Shown here: positions 16,604-24,695 of the stretch, one piece after another
Numbering within the stretch: position 1 is the stretch's first letter
Layout of the letters: the number at the start of each line of letters is the position of its first letter
Assembly (NCBI GenBank): GCA_963830485.1
Contig: CAWHNE010000005.1
Span: 124,001-188,000, forward strand
Length of the DNA: 64,000 nucleotides
Reading direction: 5' to 3'
DNA from: CAIWHR01 sp963830485
Lineage (GTDB): Bacteria > Pseudomonadota > Gammaproteobacteria > Burkholderiales > Casimicrobiaceae
Translations under genes and position numbers: made by a program
The notes under the pieces: generated by a model
Seen by the model: the letters and a program-made list of their open reading frames with translations, nothing else
What the model was told of the DNA's origin: nothing
The model's database searches: none

Positions 16604-17557
16604 TCAGCCCAGCTCTTCGGGCGTCACGACTGCCGTGCCGAGCTTGCCGACGACGACGCCGGCGGCCTGGTTCGCTATCCGCACCGCGACGGGAAGCGGC
16701 GCGCCCGCGCCGAGCAGCACGCCGAGCGTCGCGATGACCGTGTCGCCCGCGCCGGAGACGTCGTACACCTCGCGCGCGACGGCCGGTATGTGCTCGTCGG
16801 AGGCCGCCGTGTAAAGGCTCATCCCCTCCTCCGACCGGGTGACGAGGAGCGCGCCGACGTCGAGCTCCGTGAGGAGAGCCCTCGCCTTGGCCGTCATCTC
16901 GCGCTCGTCGCGCCAGCGGCCGACGACCTCGCGGAACTCGGTCCGGTTCGGCGTGATCAACGTCGCCCCCCGGTAGCGCGTCCAGTCCTCGCCCTTCGGA
17001 TCGACCAGCACCGGCCGCCCCGCAGCCTTCGCGCGCTCGATCATCGTCGCGATGTGCGCGAGGCCGCCCTTGCCGTAGTCCGACAGGACGACGACGTCGG
17101 CGTCGCCCAGCAGCCGGTCGAAGTCGGCGAGCTTGTCGGCGAGCACCTCGTGCGAGGGTGCCGTCTCGAAGTCGATCCGCAGCAGCTGCTGCTGACGGCC
17201 GATCACGCGGAGCTTGACGGTCGTTGCGAGCGAGGGGTCGCGATGGAAGAGCGTGCGCACGCCGTCGGCCGCGAGCAGCCGCTCGAGCGCCGCGCCGGGC
17301 TCGTCGGCGCCGGTCACCGACAGGAGCGTGAGCTGCGCGCCCAGCGCCGCGGCGTTGCGCGCTACGTTGGCCGCCCCGCCAGGGCGCTCTTCGCTGCGCG
17401 CGATCTTGACGACGGGCACGGGCGCTTCCGGCGAGATGCGCTCGACGTCGCCGAACCAGTAGCGGTCGAGCATGACGTCGCCGACGACGAGCACGCGCGC
17501 ACGCGCCGCGCTGTCGCGGAACTCGGAGAAGCGCGGCTGCGCGGCGGACTTCGCCAT
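16604..17557 (-). CDS. rfaE1: D-glycero-beta-D-manno-heptose-7-phosphate kinase
   Basis: 317 residues; the PfkB-type sugar kinase half of HldE, as a separate protein (the nucleotidyltransferase half is not attached or nearby). It phosphorylates heptose 7-phosphate at C1 in ADP-heptose synthesis for LPS inner core. PfkB signatures are complete: RPGGAANVARNAAALG near residue 60 and DVSGAGDTVIATLG near residue 265, with catalytic Asp. The start overlaps the ugd stop by one base (TGATG). The gene lies in an envelope-linked group with ugd, lapA and lapB. Confidence 0.92.
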   Translation of the reverse strand: MAKSAAQPRFSEFRDSAARARVLVVGDVMLDRYWFGDVERISPEAPVPVVKIARSEERPGGAANVARNAAALGAQLTLLSVTGADEPGAALERLLAADGVRTLFHRDPSLATTVKLRVIGRQQQLLRIDFETAPSHEVLADKLADFDRLLGDADVVVLSDYGKGGLAHIATMIERAKAAGRPVLVDPKGEDWTRYRGATLITPNRTEFREVVGRWRDEREMTAKARALLTELDVGALLVTRSEEGMSLYTAASDEHIPAVAREVYDVSGAGDTVIATLGVLLGAGAPLPVAVRIANQAAGVVVGKLGTAVVTPEELG

Positions 17558-18879
17558 CAGCGGCGGCCGATCGAGAAGTATTCGAGGCCGGCGGCGCGGA
17601 CCGCGGCGGGATCGTAGAGGTTGCGCCCGTCGAAGACCAGGGGCTCCTTCAGCACCTTCCGGATCGCGTCGAAATCGGGACTCCGGAACTCCTGCCACTC
17701 GGTGACGACGACGAGCGCGTCCGCTCCCTCGAGCGCGGCCGTGAGCGTCGCGGCGAACGACAGCGACTTGTCGCCGCTCATCAGGCGCCGCGCCTCCGGC
17801 ACGGCCACGGGGTCCCACGCGACGACCTTCGCGCCGCGCGCAGTGAGCGCGGCGACGATCGCGCGCGACGGCGCCTCGCGCATGTCGTCGGTGTTCGGCT
17901 TGAACGCGAGGCCCCACAGCGCGAACGTGCGGCCGGCGAGATTCTCGCCCAAGCGCGCGACGATCTTCTCGACGAGGCGCAGCTTCTGCGCGTCGTTGAC
18001 GGCCTCGACCGCGTCGAGGATGCGCAGCGGCCGCCCGAGGTCACCCGCCGTGTACCGGAGCGCCTTCACGTCCTTCGGAAAGCAACTGCCTCCATAGCCC
18101 ACGCCGGGATAGAGGAAGTGGTAACCGATGCGCGGATCGGAGCCGATCCCCTGGCGGACGTGCTCGACGTCCGCACCGACCGCGTCGGCGAGATTCGCAA
18201 GCTCGTTCATGAAGGAGATCCGCGTCGCGAGCATCGCGTTCGCGGCGTACTTGGTGAGCTCGGCCGAGCGCACGTCCATCACGAGCAGGCGGTCGTGGTT
18301 GCGCATGAACGGCGCGTAGACGGCGCGCAGCGCGGCGATCGCCCGCTCGTCGTCGGCGCCGATCACGACGCGGTCGGGCTTCATGAAGTCCTCGATCGCC
18401 GCGCCTTCCTTCAGGAACTCCGGGTTCGACGCCACCGCGAACGGGAGCTGCGAGCCGCGCGCGGCGAGCTCCTCGGCGATCGCTGCTCGGACGCGGTCGG
18501 CGGTCCCGACGGGCACCGTCGACTTGTCGACGATGATCTTGAACTCACTCATGCGCCGGCCGATGCTCCGCGCCGCGGCGAGCACGTACTGCATGTCCGC
18601 CGATCCGTCTTCCTCCGGCGGTGTGCCAACAGCGATGAACTGCAGCGTCCCGTGCGCGACGGCAGCGTCGGCGTCGGTCGTGAAGCGTAGGCGGCCCGCG
18701 CTCGCGTTGCGGCGGATCAGCGGCTCGAGCCCCGGTTCGTGGATCGGGACGCCGCCGGCATTCAGCGTCGCGATCTTCGCGGCGTCGACGTCGACGCAGA
18801 GCACGTCGTTGCCGACTTCCGCGAGGCAGGTGCCGGTGACGAGCCCGACGTAGCCCGCGCCGATGACGGCGATCTTCAC
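17557..18879 (-). CDS. ugd: UDP-glucose 6-dehydrogenase
   Basis: 440 residues; oxidises UDP-glucose to UDP-glucuronate with two NAD+. N-terminal Rossmann motif AVIGAGYVGLVTGTCLAEVG, catalytic Cys in YGGSCFPKDVKAL near residue 265, and the C-terminal GLAFKPNTDDMREAPS motif are all intact. The start is GTG 18879, overlapping the pyrF stop (GTGA). UDP-glucuronate supplies capsule, exopolysaccharide or lipid A/L-Ara4N pathways; the neighbouring rfaE1 and lap genes support an envelope role. Ugd in this position between pyrF and rfaE1 is common in betaproteobacteria. Confidence 0.95.
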   Translation of the reverse strand: MKIAVIGAGYVGLVTGTCLAEVGNDVLCVDVDAAKIATLNAGGVPIHEPGLEPLIRRNASAGRLRFTTDADAAVAHGTLQFIAVGTPPEEDGSADMQYVLAAARSIGRRMSEFKIIVDKSTVPVGTADRVRAAIAEELAARGSQLPFAVASNPEFLKEGAAIEDFMKPDRVVIGADDERAIAALRAVYAPFMRNHDRLLVMDVRSAELTKYAANAMLATRISFMNELANLADAVGADVEHVRQGIGSDPRIGYHFLYPGVGYGGSCFPKDVKALRYTAGDLGRPLRILDAVEAVNDAQKLRLVEKIVARLGENLAGRTFALWGLAFKPNTDDMREAPSRAIVAALTARGAKVVAWDPVAVPEARRLMSGDKSLSFAATLTAALEGADALVVVTEWQEFRSPDFDAIRKVLKEPLVFDGRNLYDPAAVRAAGLEYFSIGRR

Positions 18880-19592
18880 GCGGCGGCTCCGATCGACGCG
18901 TTGATCGCCGCGAGCGCGGCGAGCGGATCCGCGGCCTGCGTGATCGGGCGCCCGATCACCAGATAATCGGCGCCGTTGGCGACCGCGGCCTCGGGCGTGA
19001 TGATGCGCGCCTGGTCGTCGCGCGCGCTGCCTGCCGGACGGATCCCCGGTGTCACGAGCTTGAACGCCTTGCCGTGCGCGGCGCGCAGCGCCGGTGCCTC
19101 GACGGCCGAACACACGACGCCGTCGAGCCCGCACGACGCCGCGAGGCGCGCGAGGTCCTGCGCCTGCTGCGCGGCCGTCGCTGCGATACCCATGTCACGC
19201 AGGTCGGTATCGGCGAGGCTCGTCAGCACGGTGACGGCGATCAAGAGCGGCGCGGGGCGGCCCTGCCCCGCCGCCGTGTCGTCGACCGCCTGGCGCGCGG
19301 CCGCGAGCATCGCGCGCCCACCCGCCGCGTGCACGTTCAGCATCCACACGCCGAGGCCCGTCGCCGCCGTGCACGCGTGCGCGACGGTGTTCGGGATGTC
19401 GTGGAACTTGAGGTCGAGGAAAACGCGGAAGCCGCGCGCGATCATCCAGCGCACGGGCTCGGGGCCGGCAACGACGAAGAGCTCCTTGCCGACCTTGAGC
19501 GCGCACGCGGCGGGATCGAGCCGGTCGGCGAGCGCCAACGCGCGCATCGGTTGCTCGAAGTCGAGGGCGACAATCACTTTCGGATCATGCAT
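18876..19592 (-). CDS. pyrF: orotidine 5'-phosphate decarboxylase
   Basis: 238 residues; last step of UMP synthesis. The catalytic charged network is visible in VFLDLKFHDIPNTVAHA (Asp-x-Lys-x-x-Asp) near residue 65, with VIVALDF at the N-terminus, GLDGVVCSAVEAPALR, and the phosphate-binding GIRP and DYLVIGRPIT near the C-terminus. This is the type 1 enzyme. It overlaps lapB upstream by one base and ugd downstream by four, so it is translationally coupled on both sides. Confidence 0.95.
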   Translation of the reverse strand: MHDPKVIVALDFEQPMRALALADRLDPAACALKVGKELFVVAGPEPVRWMIARGFRVFLDLKFHDIPNTVAHACTAATGLGVWMLNVHAAGGRAMLAAARQAVDDTAAGQGRPAPLLIAVTVLTSLADTDLRDMGIAATAAQQAQDLARLAASCGLDGVVCSAVEAPALRAAHGKAFKLVTPGIRPAGSARDDQARIITPEAAVANGADYLVIGRPITQAADPLAALAAINASIGAAA

Positions 19593-20770
19593 CAGGAAAA
19601 GCCCTCCGGCGATTCGGTCCGCCGCGGCGAGTAGGTCTCCCACTTGCCGCAGCCCGGGCAGCGCCAGTAGTACTGCCGCGCGCGAAAGCCGCATTGCTCG
19701 CACTTGTACATGCCGAGCCGCTTGATGTGCTGGCCCACGAGCTGCTTCACGAGCTCGAGGTCGTGCCGGCGCTCGGCCGGCGCGGCCAGGAGCTGTGCCT
19801 CGAGCAGCCGGTCGAGGCCGAGCAGCGTCGGATTGCGCGCGAGCTCGTCCTTGATGAGCTCGCCGGCGGCGGCGGGGCCCTCGTCGGCGAGCGTCAGCGA
19901 GAACACCGTGTTGAGCAGGTCGAGCGACGGGTACTGCTGCTGGTAGGCGGAGAGCACGCGCAGGCCCTGTGTCGCATTGCCGGACTTCCGGTAGGCGTCG
20001 GCCAGGCGCTCGGCGACGAGCGAGAGGAACGCGGGGTTCTGCGACTCGATTCGTTGCCAGGCGGCGATCGCGCCGGGGAAATCGCGCTGCTGTGCCGCGA
20101 GGTCGCCCAGGAGCATCGTCGCCCGCGCGCAGGCACGGTACTCGGCGAGCGCTTCGTCGATGTGGCGGCGCGCACCCTCGAAGTCGGAGGCGAGGAGCGC
20201 CGCCTGCGCGAGCTCGCAGCAGTAGTGCGCAATTTCCTTGAAGTACGGTTGCTTCGCGAGCGCCTCCATGCGCCGTGTCACCGCGATCGCCTTCGGCCAG
20301 TCCTTTTCCTGCTCGTAGATCGACAGGAGGAAGCCCAACGACGCGTGCTCGAACGGCGAGCCGTGGAGGCGCGTGAAGAGATCCTCGGCGCGGTCGAGCA
20401 GCCCCGCGCGATGGAAATCCTGCGCGAGCTCGAACTCGGCCGCGCGGCGCTTCTCCGCGGGCAGGTCCGGGCGGTCGAGCAGGTTCTGGTGCATCCGGAT
20501 CGCGCGGTCGATCTCGCCCTGGCGGCGGAAGAGACTCCCGAGCGCGAAGTGCAGATCGACCGTCTGCGGGTCGACTTTGACCACCTCGATGAACGATTCG
20601 ATCGCCTTGTCGGGCTGCTCGTTCAGGAGGAAGTTCAGCCCGCGGAAGTACGACAGCGGCAGCGCGCTCGATTCGCGCAACAAATGGCGGATGTCGATCC
20701 GGGCCGCGACCCAGCCCAGCGCGAAGAACAGGACCGGGATCGGCAGCAGCCACCAGAGATCGAATTCCAT
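19592..20770 (-). CDS. lapB: LPS assembly protein LapB (YciM)
   Basis: 392 residues. One N-terminal membrane helix (LLPIPVLFFALGWVAARIDI) anchors it in the inner membrane; TPR repeats fill about residues 40-340 and face the cytoplasm. The C-terminus is a rubredoxin-like metal site (CEQCGFRARQYYWRCPGCGKW, four Cys). LapB regulates LPS amount by steering FtsH proteolysis of LpxC. In most relatives lapA and lapB are adjacent; here a 267-bp inverted-repeat element separates them, leaving 33 bases for the lapB leader. Confidence 0.93.
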   Translation of the reverse strand: MEFDLWWLLPIPVLFFALGWVAARIDIRHLLRESSALPLSYFRGLNFLLNEQPDKAIESFIEVVKVDPQTVDLHFALGSLFRRQGEIDRAIRMHQNLLDRPDLPAEKRRAAEFELAQDFHRAGLLDRAEDLFTRLHGSPFEHASLGFLLSIYEQEKDWPKAIAVTRRMEALAKQPYFKEIAHYCCELAQAALLASDFEGARRHIDEALAEYRACARATMLLGDLAAQQRDFPGAIAAWQRIESQNPAFLSLVAERLADAYRKSGNATQGLRVLSAYQQQYPSLDLLNTVFSLTLADEGPAAAGELIKDELARNPTLLGLDRLLEAQLLAAPAERRHDLELVKQLVGQHIKRLGMYKCEQCGFRARQYYWRCPGCGKWETYSPRRTESPEGFS

Positions 20771-20803
20771 GGGTGCGGTGGCTTCCCGCGGCGCGGCTAT
20801 CTA

Positions 20804-21070
20804 GGGCCTGTTAACGCTATGGGCACGGACGCGTTGCAGGGCCGAGAACGCCCAGGGCAAGGCGCGAAGGCGAAGGCGGGCCGCCTGCCCGGCGAGACTC
20901 TGCAACGCAGCGATGGGCGTTTTTCGGCAGCAACCCGAAGGGAACGGGCGGCTCGGGGCGCCACTCCGCGTTGTTCTCCTCGCGAAGACGCCCGGTCTTC
21001 GCTGCGTCGGCCGCCTTGATCGGCGCCCCATGCCACTCGTTCGCGTTCGCGTCCATAGCGTTAACAGGCC
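20804..21070. mobile_element. 267-bp MITE-like element with terminal inverted repeats, copy 1
   Basis: The ends are inverted repeats: GGGCCTGTTAACGCTATGG on the left and CCATAGCGTTAACAGGCC on the right. A second copy at 39276-39542 has the same length, lies in opposite orientation, and is about 80-85 percent identical by eye. The left flank is TA; the right flank is TT, so the duplication is no longer perfect. Internally GCGTTGCAG (20831-20839) pairs with CTGCAACGC (20900-20908), so the element can fold. No transposase is encoded. It fills the gap between lapA and lapB. Confidence 0.75.
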
Positions 21071-21074
21071 TTGG

Positions 21075-21368
21075 TCACGCGCCGGCCGGCGGCCAGGCGC
21101 GGGGCGTGGTCGTCGCCGCGCTCGCCGCGGTCCGGTCTACCCGCTTCATCCGGTTGAGCTCGCGCTTGAGCCGCGAGCTGCGCAGTGCGCCGGCCAGGAG
21201 CCCCGCCGCCACGCCGAGCACAAACGCGATCAGCACGACGAACACGAGCGGTGCCTGCCAGCTCCACCAATGGTAGAACTTGAGCGTGACGAGCTCGGAG
21301 TTCTGCAGCGACAGGAAGAGCAGCGCCAGGAACAGCGCGGCGCCGACGATCCAGCGCACGAGTTGCAT
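21075..21368 (-). CDS. lapA: LapA family protein (DUF1049)
   Basis: 97 residues, two membrane helices: about residues 4-24 (WIVGAALFLALLFLSLQN) and 40-62 (APLVFVVLIAFVLGVAAGLL), followed by a basic cytoplasmic tail. The ALLFLSLQNSELVTLKFY segment between the helices is the DUF1049 signature. LapA partners LapB at the inner membrane in LPS assembly control. The stop codon lies 4 bases from the end of the inverted-repeat element. Upstream, 464 bases of repeats separate it from ihfB. Confidence 0.9.
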   Translation of the reverse strand: MQLVRWIVGAALFLALLFLSLQNSELVTLKFYHWWSWQAPLVFVVLIAFVLGVAAGLLAGALRSSRLKRELNRMKRVDRTAASAATTTPRAWPPAGA

Positions 21369-21420
21369 CAGGGGCTCCGGCGCCGGCCCGATGGCGCGAT
21401 ATCAGCCGACGCGGCTTCGC

Positions 21421-21832
21421 CGCGTCCTCCGCGCCACCGGGTGGGCTCGTCGCATCGCGTGGGTCGGCCGCCGCGCGCGCTCGCGGACGCGAGCTGCGAT
21501 TCGGCCTCCGTGCCGCCGTGCATTCTCGTTGTGAGTCTTGAGTCGGCCACCACCCGTGCTCGCAGACGCGCCCTGCGGGCCTTGGCTTCGCCCTGCTCGC
21601 GCAGGCGTCCTTGGCTGCGCCCTGCTCGCGCGTGCGTCCCGCTCATCCGCGGCCCCGCAGCAATGGCATGACTCGAGTGCCGTGCGGCCGGAATCGCTCG
21701 CGGACGGCCTCGGCTCGCCGCGGCCTCCGCACCGCGGAGCCATCTCGTTGAATGGCGTGGGTCGGCCGTCACACGCGCTCGCAGACGCGAGCTGCGCTCC
21801 TTGGCTGCGCCCTGCTCGCGCGTGCGTCCCGC
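21421..21832. repeat. tract of three GC-rich dispersed repeats (copies B, C, D), 3' of ihfB
   Basis: This gap between lapA and ihfB holds no gene; it is made of repeated blocks also present at 3964-4105. Copy B (about 21722-21832) and copy C (about 21426-21510) share GTGGGTCGGCCG followed by CGCGCTCGCAGACGCGAGCT-type sequence. Copy D (about 21541-21645) contains a near-tandem 29-base doubling of CTTGGCTGCGCCCTGCTCGC. Copies B and D end in TGCGTCCCGCTCATCCG; in copy B the complement of TCA is the ihfB stop codon. Confidence 0.7.
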
Positions 21833-22120
21833 TCATCCGACCTTGAAGTCGACGCGCTCGCGCAATTCCTTGCCGGCCTTGAAGTGCGGGACGTGCTTCT
21901 CGGGCACCAGCACCTTCTCCCCGGACTTGGGATTGCGTCCCGTCCGCGGCGGCCGGTAATTGAGGCCGAAGCTACCGAACCCGCGGATCTCGATGCGCTC
22001 CCCCTTGGCGAGGCTCTCGGCCATCGCGTCGAGGATCATCTTGACCGCCAGCTCGGCGTCCTTCGCGACCAGCTGCGGGAACTGCGCCGCGAGGCGGTCG
22101 ATCAGCTCCGATTTGGTCAT
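21833..22120 (-). CDS. ihfB: integration host factor beta subunit
   Basis: 95 residues; the DNA-bending IHF beta chain. The signature GFGSFGLNYRPPRTGRNPKSG lies at residues 47-67, with the intercalating Pro in RPPRTGRNP and the N-terminal MTKSELIDRLA typical of IhfB. It follows rpsA by 12 bases on the same strand, the conserved rpsA-ihfB order. Its last codons run into a dispersed repeat: the TGA stop is the first three bases of the repeat read on the minus strand. Confidence 0.95.
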   Translation of the reverse strand: MTKSELIDRLAAQFPQLVAKDAELAVKMILDAMAESLAKGERIEIRGFGSFGLNYRPPRTGRNPKSGEKVLVPEKHVPHFKAGKELRERVDFKVG

Positions 22121-22132
22121 CGCGCGTCCTGC

Positions 22133-23857
22133 TTATTCGTTGGTCTTGTTGTCCATCTTCGCCCGCAGCAGCGCACCGAGGTTGGTCGTGCCCGTCGTCG
22201 CCCCGGCGGCGTCCGCCTTCGCCGACTGCAATGCCTCCGTCTCCTCGGCGTGGTCCTTTGCCTTGATCGAGAGGTTGATCGAGCGGTTCTTGCGGTCGAT
22301 GTTGATGATCATTGCGGTCACCGCGTCGCCCTCCTTGAGGTGCGTGCGGATGTCCTCGACGCGGTCGCGCGCGACTTCCGACGCCCGCAGGTAACCCTCG
22401 ACGTCGCCCTCGAGCGCGATCACCGCGCCCTTGCCGTCGAGCGAGCGCACCGTCCCCTTCACGACGTTGCCCTTGTCGTGGGTGGCGACGTAGTTCGAAA
22501 ACGGGTCGCCGTCCAGCTGCTTGATGCCGAGCGAGATCCGCTCGCGCTCGACGTCGATCGCGAGCACGACCGCCTCGACCTCGGCGCCCTTCTTGTACTC
22601 GCGCACGGCGACCTCGCCGGCTGTCGTCCACGACAGGTCGGAGAGGTGCACGAGCCCGTCGATGCCGCCGGGCAGGCCCACGAACACGCCGAAGTCGGTG
22701 ATCGATTTGATCTGCCCCTTCACGCGGTCGCCCTTCTTGTGATTCGCCGCGAACTCGTCCCAGGGGTTCGGCATGCACTGCTTCATCCCGAGCGAGATCC
22801 GGCGGCGGTCCTCGTCGATCTCGAGGATCATCACCTCGACCTCGTCGCCCAGCTGCACGACCTTGGTCGGGTGGATGTTCTTGTTGGTCCAGTCCATCTC
22901 GGAGACGTGGACCAGCCCCTCGATCCCCGACTCGATCTCGACGAACGCGCCGTAGTCGGTGATGTTGGTGACCTTGCCGAAGAGCCGCGTGCCGGTCGGG
23001 TAGCGGCGGCCGAGGCCGACCCACGGGTCCTCGCCCAGCTGCTTCATGCCGAGCGAGACGCGGTTCTTCTCCTGGTCGAACTTGAGGATCTTCGCGGTCA
23101 CCTCGTCGCCGACGGAGAGCACCTCCGACGGATGCTTGACGCGGCGCCACGCGAGATCGGTGATGTGGAGCAGCCCGTCGATCCCGCCCAGGTCGACAAA
23201 CGCGCCGTAGTCGGTGATGTTCTTGACGATGCCCTTGACGGTCGCGCCCTCGGACAGGGTCGCGAGCAGCTTCTCGCGCTCCTCGCCCAGGCTCGCTTCG
23301 AGCACCGCGCGGCGGGAGACGACGACGTTGTTGCGCTTGCGATCGAGCTTGATGACCTTGAACTCGAGTGCCTTGTTCTCGTAAGGCGAGGTGTCCTTGA
23401 CCGGACGGATGTCGACGAGCGAGCCGGGCAGGAACGCGCGGATGCCGTTGACCATCACGGTGAGGCCGCCCTTCACCTTGCCGGTCACCTGGCCGGTGAC
23501 GACGGTGCCCTGCTCCATCGCGGCTTCGAGGTCGTGCCAGGCCTTCAGGCGCTTGGCCTTGTCGCGCGAGAGCTTGGTCTCGCCGTAGCCGTCCTCGAGG
23601 CTTTCGATCGCCACGGTGACGAAGTCGCCGGGCTTGACTTCCACTTCGCCGCGATCGTTCTTGAACTCCTCGATCGGGATGAAGCTTTCGGACTTGAGGC
23701 CGGCGTTGACGACGACGATGTTGTAGTCGACGCGAACGACTTCGGCGGTGATGAGCTCGCCCTGCCGCATTTCCTGGCGGGAGAGCGATTCCTCGAACAG
23801 CGCGGCGAAATTTTCGGAGGGGTTGGTGGTGGACATGCTGTGGGTGGCGGTCGCCAT
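22133..23857 (-). CDS. rpsA: 30S ribosomal protein S1
   Basis: 574 residues with six S1 (OB-fold) repeats; the later ones show the repeating pattern ITDYGAFVDLGGIDGLLHITD, ITDYGAFVEIESGIEGLVHVS and ITDFGVFVGLPGGIDGLVHLS. S1 holds mRNA on the 30S subunit. The start ATG 23857 is chosen for AAGGAA about 9-14 bases upstream; ATG 23836 (MSTTNPS) is a possible alternative. It sits between cmk (152 bases upstream) and ihfB, the standard proteobacterial arrangement. Confidence 0.95.
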   Translation of the reverse strand: MATATHSMSTTNPSENFAALFEESLSRQEMRQGELITAEVVRVDYNIVVVNAGLKSESFIPIEEFKNDRGEVEVKPGDFVTVAIESLEDGYGETKLSRDKAKRLKAWHDLEAAMEQGTVVTGQVTGKVKGGLTVMVNGIRAFLPGSLVDIRPVKDTSPYENKALEFKVIKLDRKRNNVVVSRRAVLEASLGEEREKLLATLSEGATVKGIVKNITDYGAFVDLGGIDGLLHITDLAWRRVKHPSEVLSVGDEVTAKILKFDQEKNRVSLGMKQLGEDPWVGLGRRYPTGTRLFGKVTNITDYGAFVEIESGIEGLVHVSEMDWTNKNIHPTKVVQLGDEVEVMILEIDEDRRRISLGMKQCMPNPWDEFAANHKKGDRVKGQIKSITDFGVFVGLPGGIDGLVHLSDLSWTTAGEVAVREYKKGAEVEAVVLAIDVERERISLGIKQLDGDPFSNYVATHDKGNVVKGTVRSLDGKGAVIALEGDVEGYLRASEVARDRVEDIRTHLKEGDAVTAMIINIDRKNRSINLSIKAKDHAEETEALQSAKADAAGATTGTTNLGALLRAKMDNKTNE

Positions 23858-24008
23858 GGCGGGTTGGTTCCTTCTCACGTAATCGAACCGCCGGGAGCGA
23901 GAACCCTGTATCTCGCTTGGGCGGGCGGGTTGTCGAAATCCGCGTGCCGGCACCGACCTGTGTGCCCGCCCGCGGCCTCTTGCACGCGCCGGGCTTCCCC
24001 GGCGCTCC

Positions 24009-24695
24009 TCAACCTCCGGTCACCGCCGTTCGCGCCCGGTACAACCCGAGCACGGAGTCGATCGCGGCGGCGATCGTCATGTCCGTCGTGTCCAGGATCA
24101 CAGCGTCGGCGGCGGGCTTGAGCGGTGCGGCCGCCCGGCCTGCGTCGCGCGCGTCGCGCTCCCGGATGTCGCGCAAAAGACTTTCCATTGTATTCGAGAT
24201 TCCTTTTTCGATCAACTGCTTATGCCGGCGCCGCGCCCGCTCCTCCGGCGTGGCCGTTACGAAGACCTTGAGGAGCGCCTCCGGGAAGACCACGGTGCCC
24301 ATGTCCCGCCCGTCCGCCACGAGCCCCGGCGGCCGCCGGAACGCGCGCTGCCTTGCGAGCAGTGCCGCCCGCACCCCGGGGTGGACCGCCACCCGCGATG
24401 CGGCGGCGCTCACTGGCTCCGAGCGGATCGCATCGGTGACGTCACGTCCATCGAGCAGGATGCGGCCGTCGCGGAAGTTGACATCCAGGGTTTCTGCGAG
24501 CCCCGCGAGCCGTACCGCGTCGTCGACGTCCGCGCGCTCGGCCAGCGCCTTCTGCGCGACCAGCCGATAGAGCGATCCGCTGTCGAGCAGGTGGAATCCA
24601 AGTGCCTGCGCGACGCCCAGGGCGACCGTCCCCTTGCCTGACGCCGCCGGACCGTCGACGGCGATCACCGGGATGGACTCGCGCGTGGCGGTCAC
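24009..24695 (-). CDS. cmk: cytidylate kinase
   Basis: 228 residues; phosphorylates CMP/dCMP. P-loop AVDGPAASGKGTVALGVA near residue 10, DGRDMGTVVFPEALLKVFVT near residue 135, and the lid region PEERARRRHKQL are complete. It starts at GTG 24695, overlapping the aroA stop (GTGA), so it is translationally coupled to aroA. The 151 bases between cmk and rpsA probably hold an rpsA promoter or leader; no clear hexamers were picked out. Confidence 0.95.
   Translation of the reverse strand: MTATRESIPVIAVDGPAASGKGTVALGVAQALGFHLLDSGSLYRLVAQKALAERADVDDAVRLAGLAETLDVNFRDGRILLDGRDVTDAIRSEPVSAAASRVAVHPGVRAALLARQRAFRRPPGLVADGRDMGTVVFPEALLKVFVTATPEERARRRHKQLIEKGISNTMESLLRDIRERDARDAGRAAAPLKPAADAVILDTTDMTIAAAIDSVLGLYRARTAVTGG

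Noticed and set aside
20817..21056. Small genes inside the inverted-repeat elements as ordinary CDS
   Set aside because: Frames cover the whole element in several phases, as expected from GC bias; copy 1 is interrupted; no ribosome site. Kept only as an observation.
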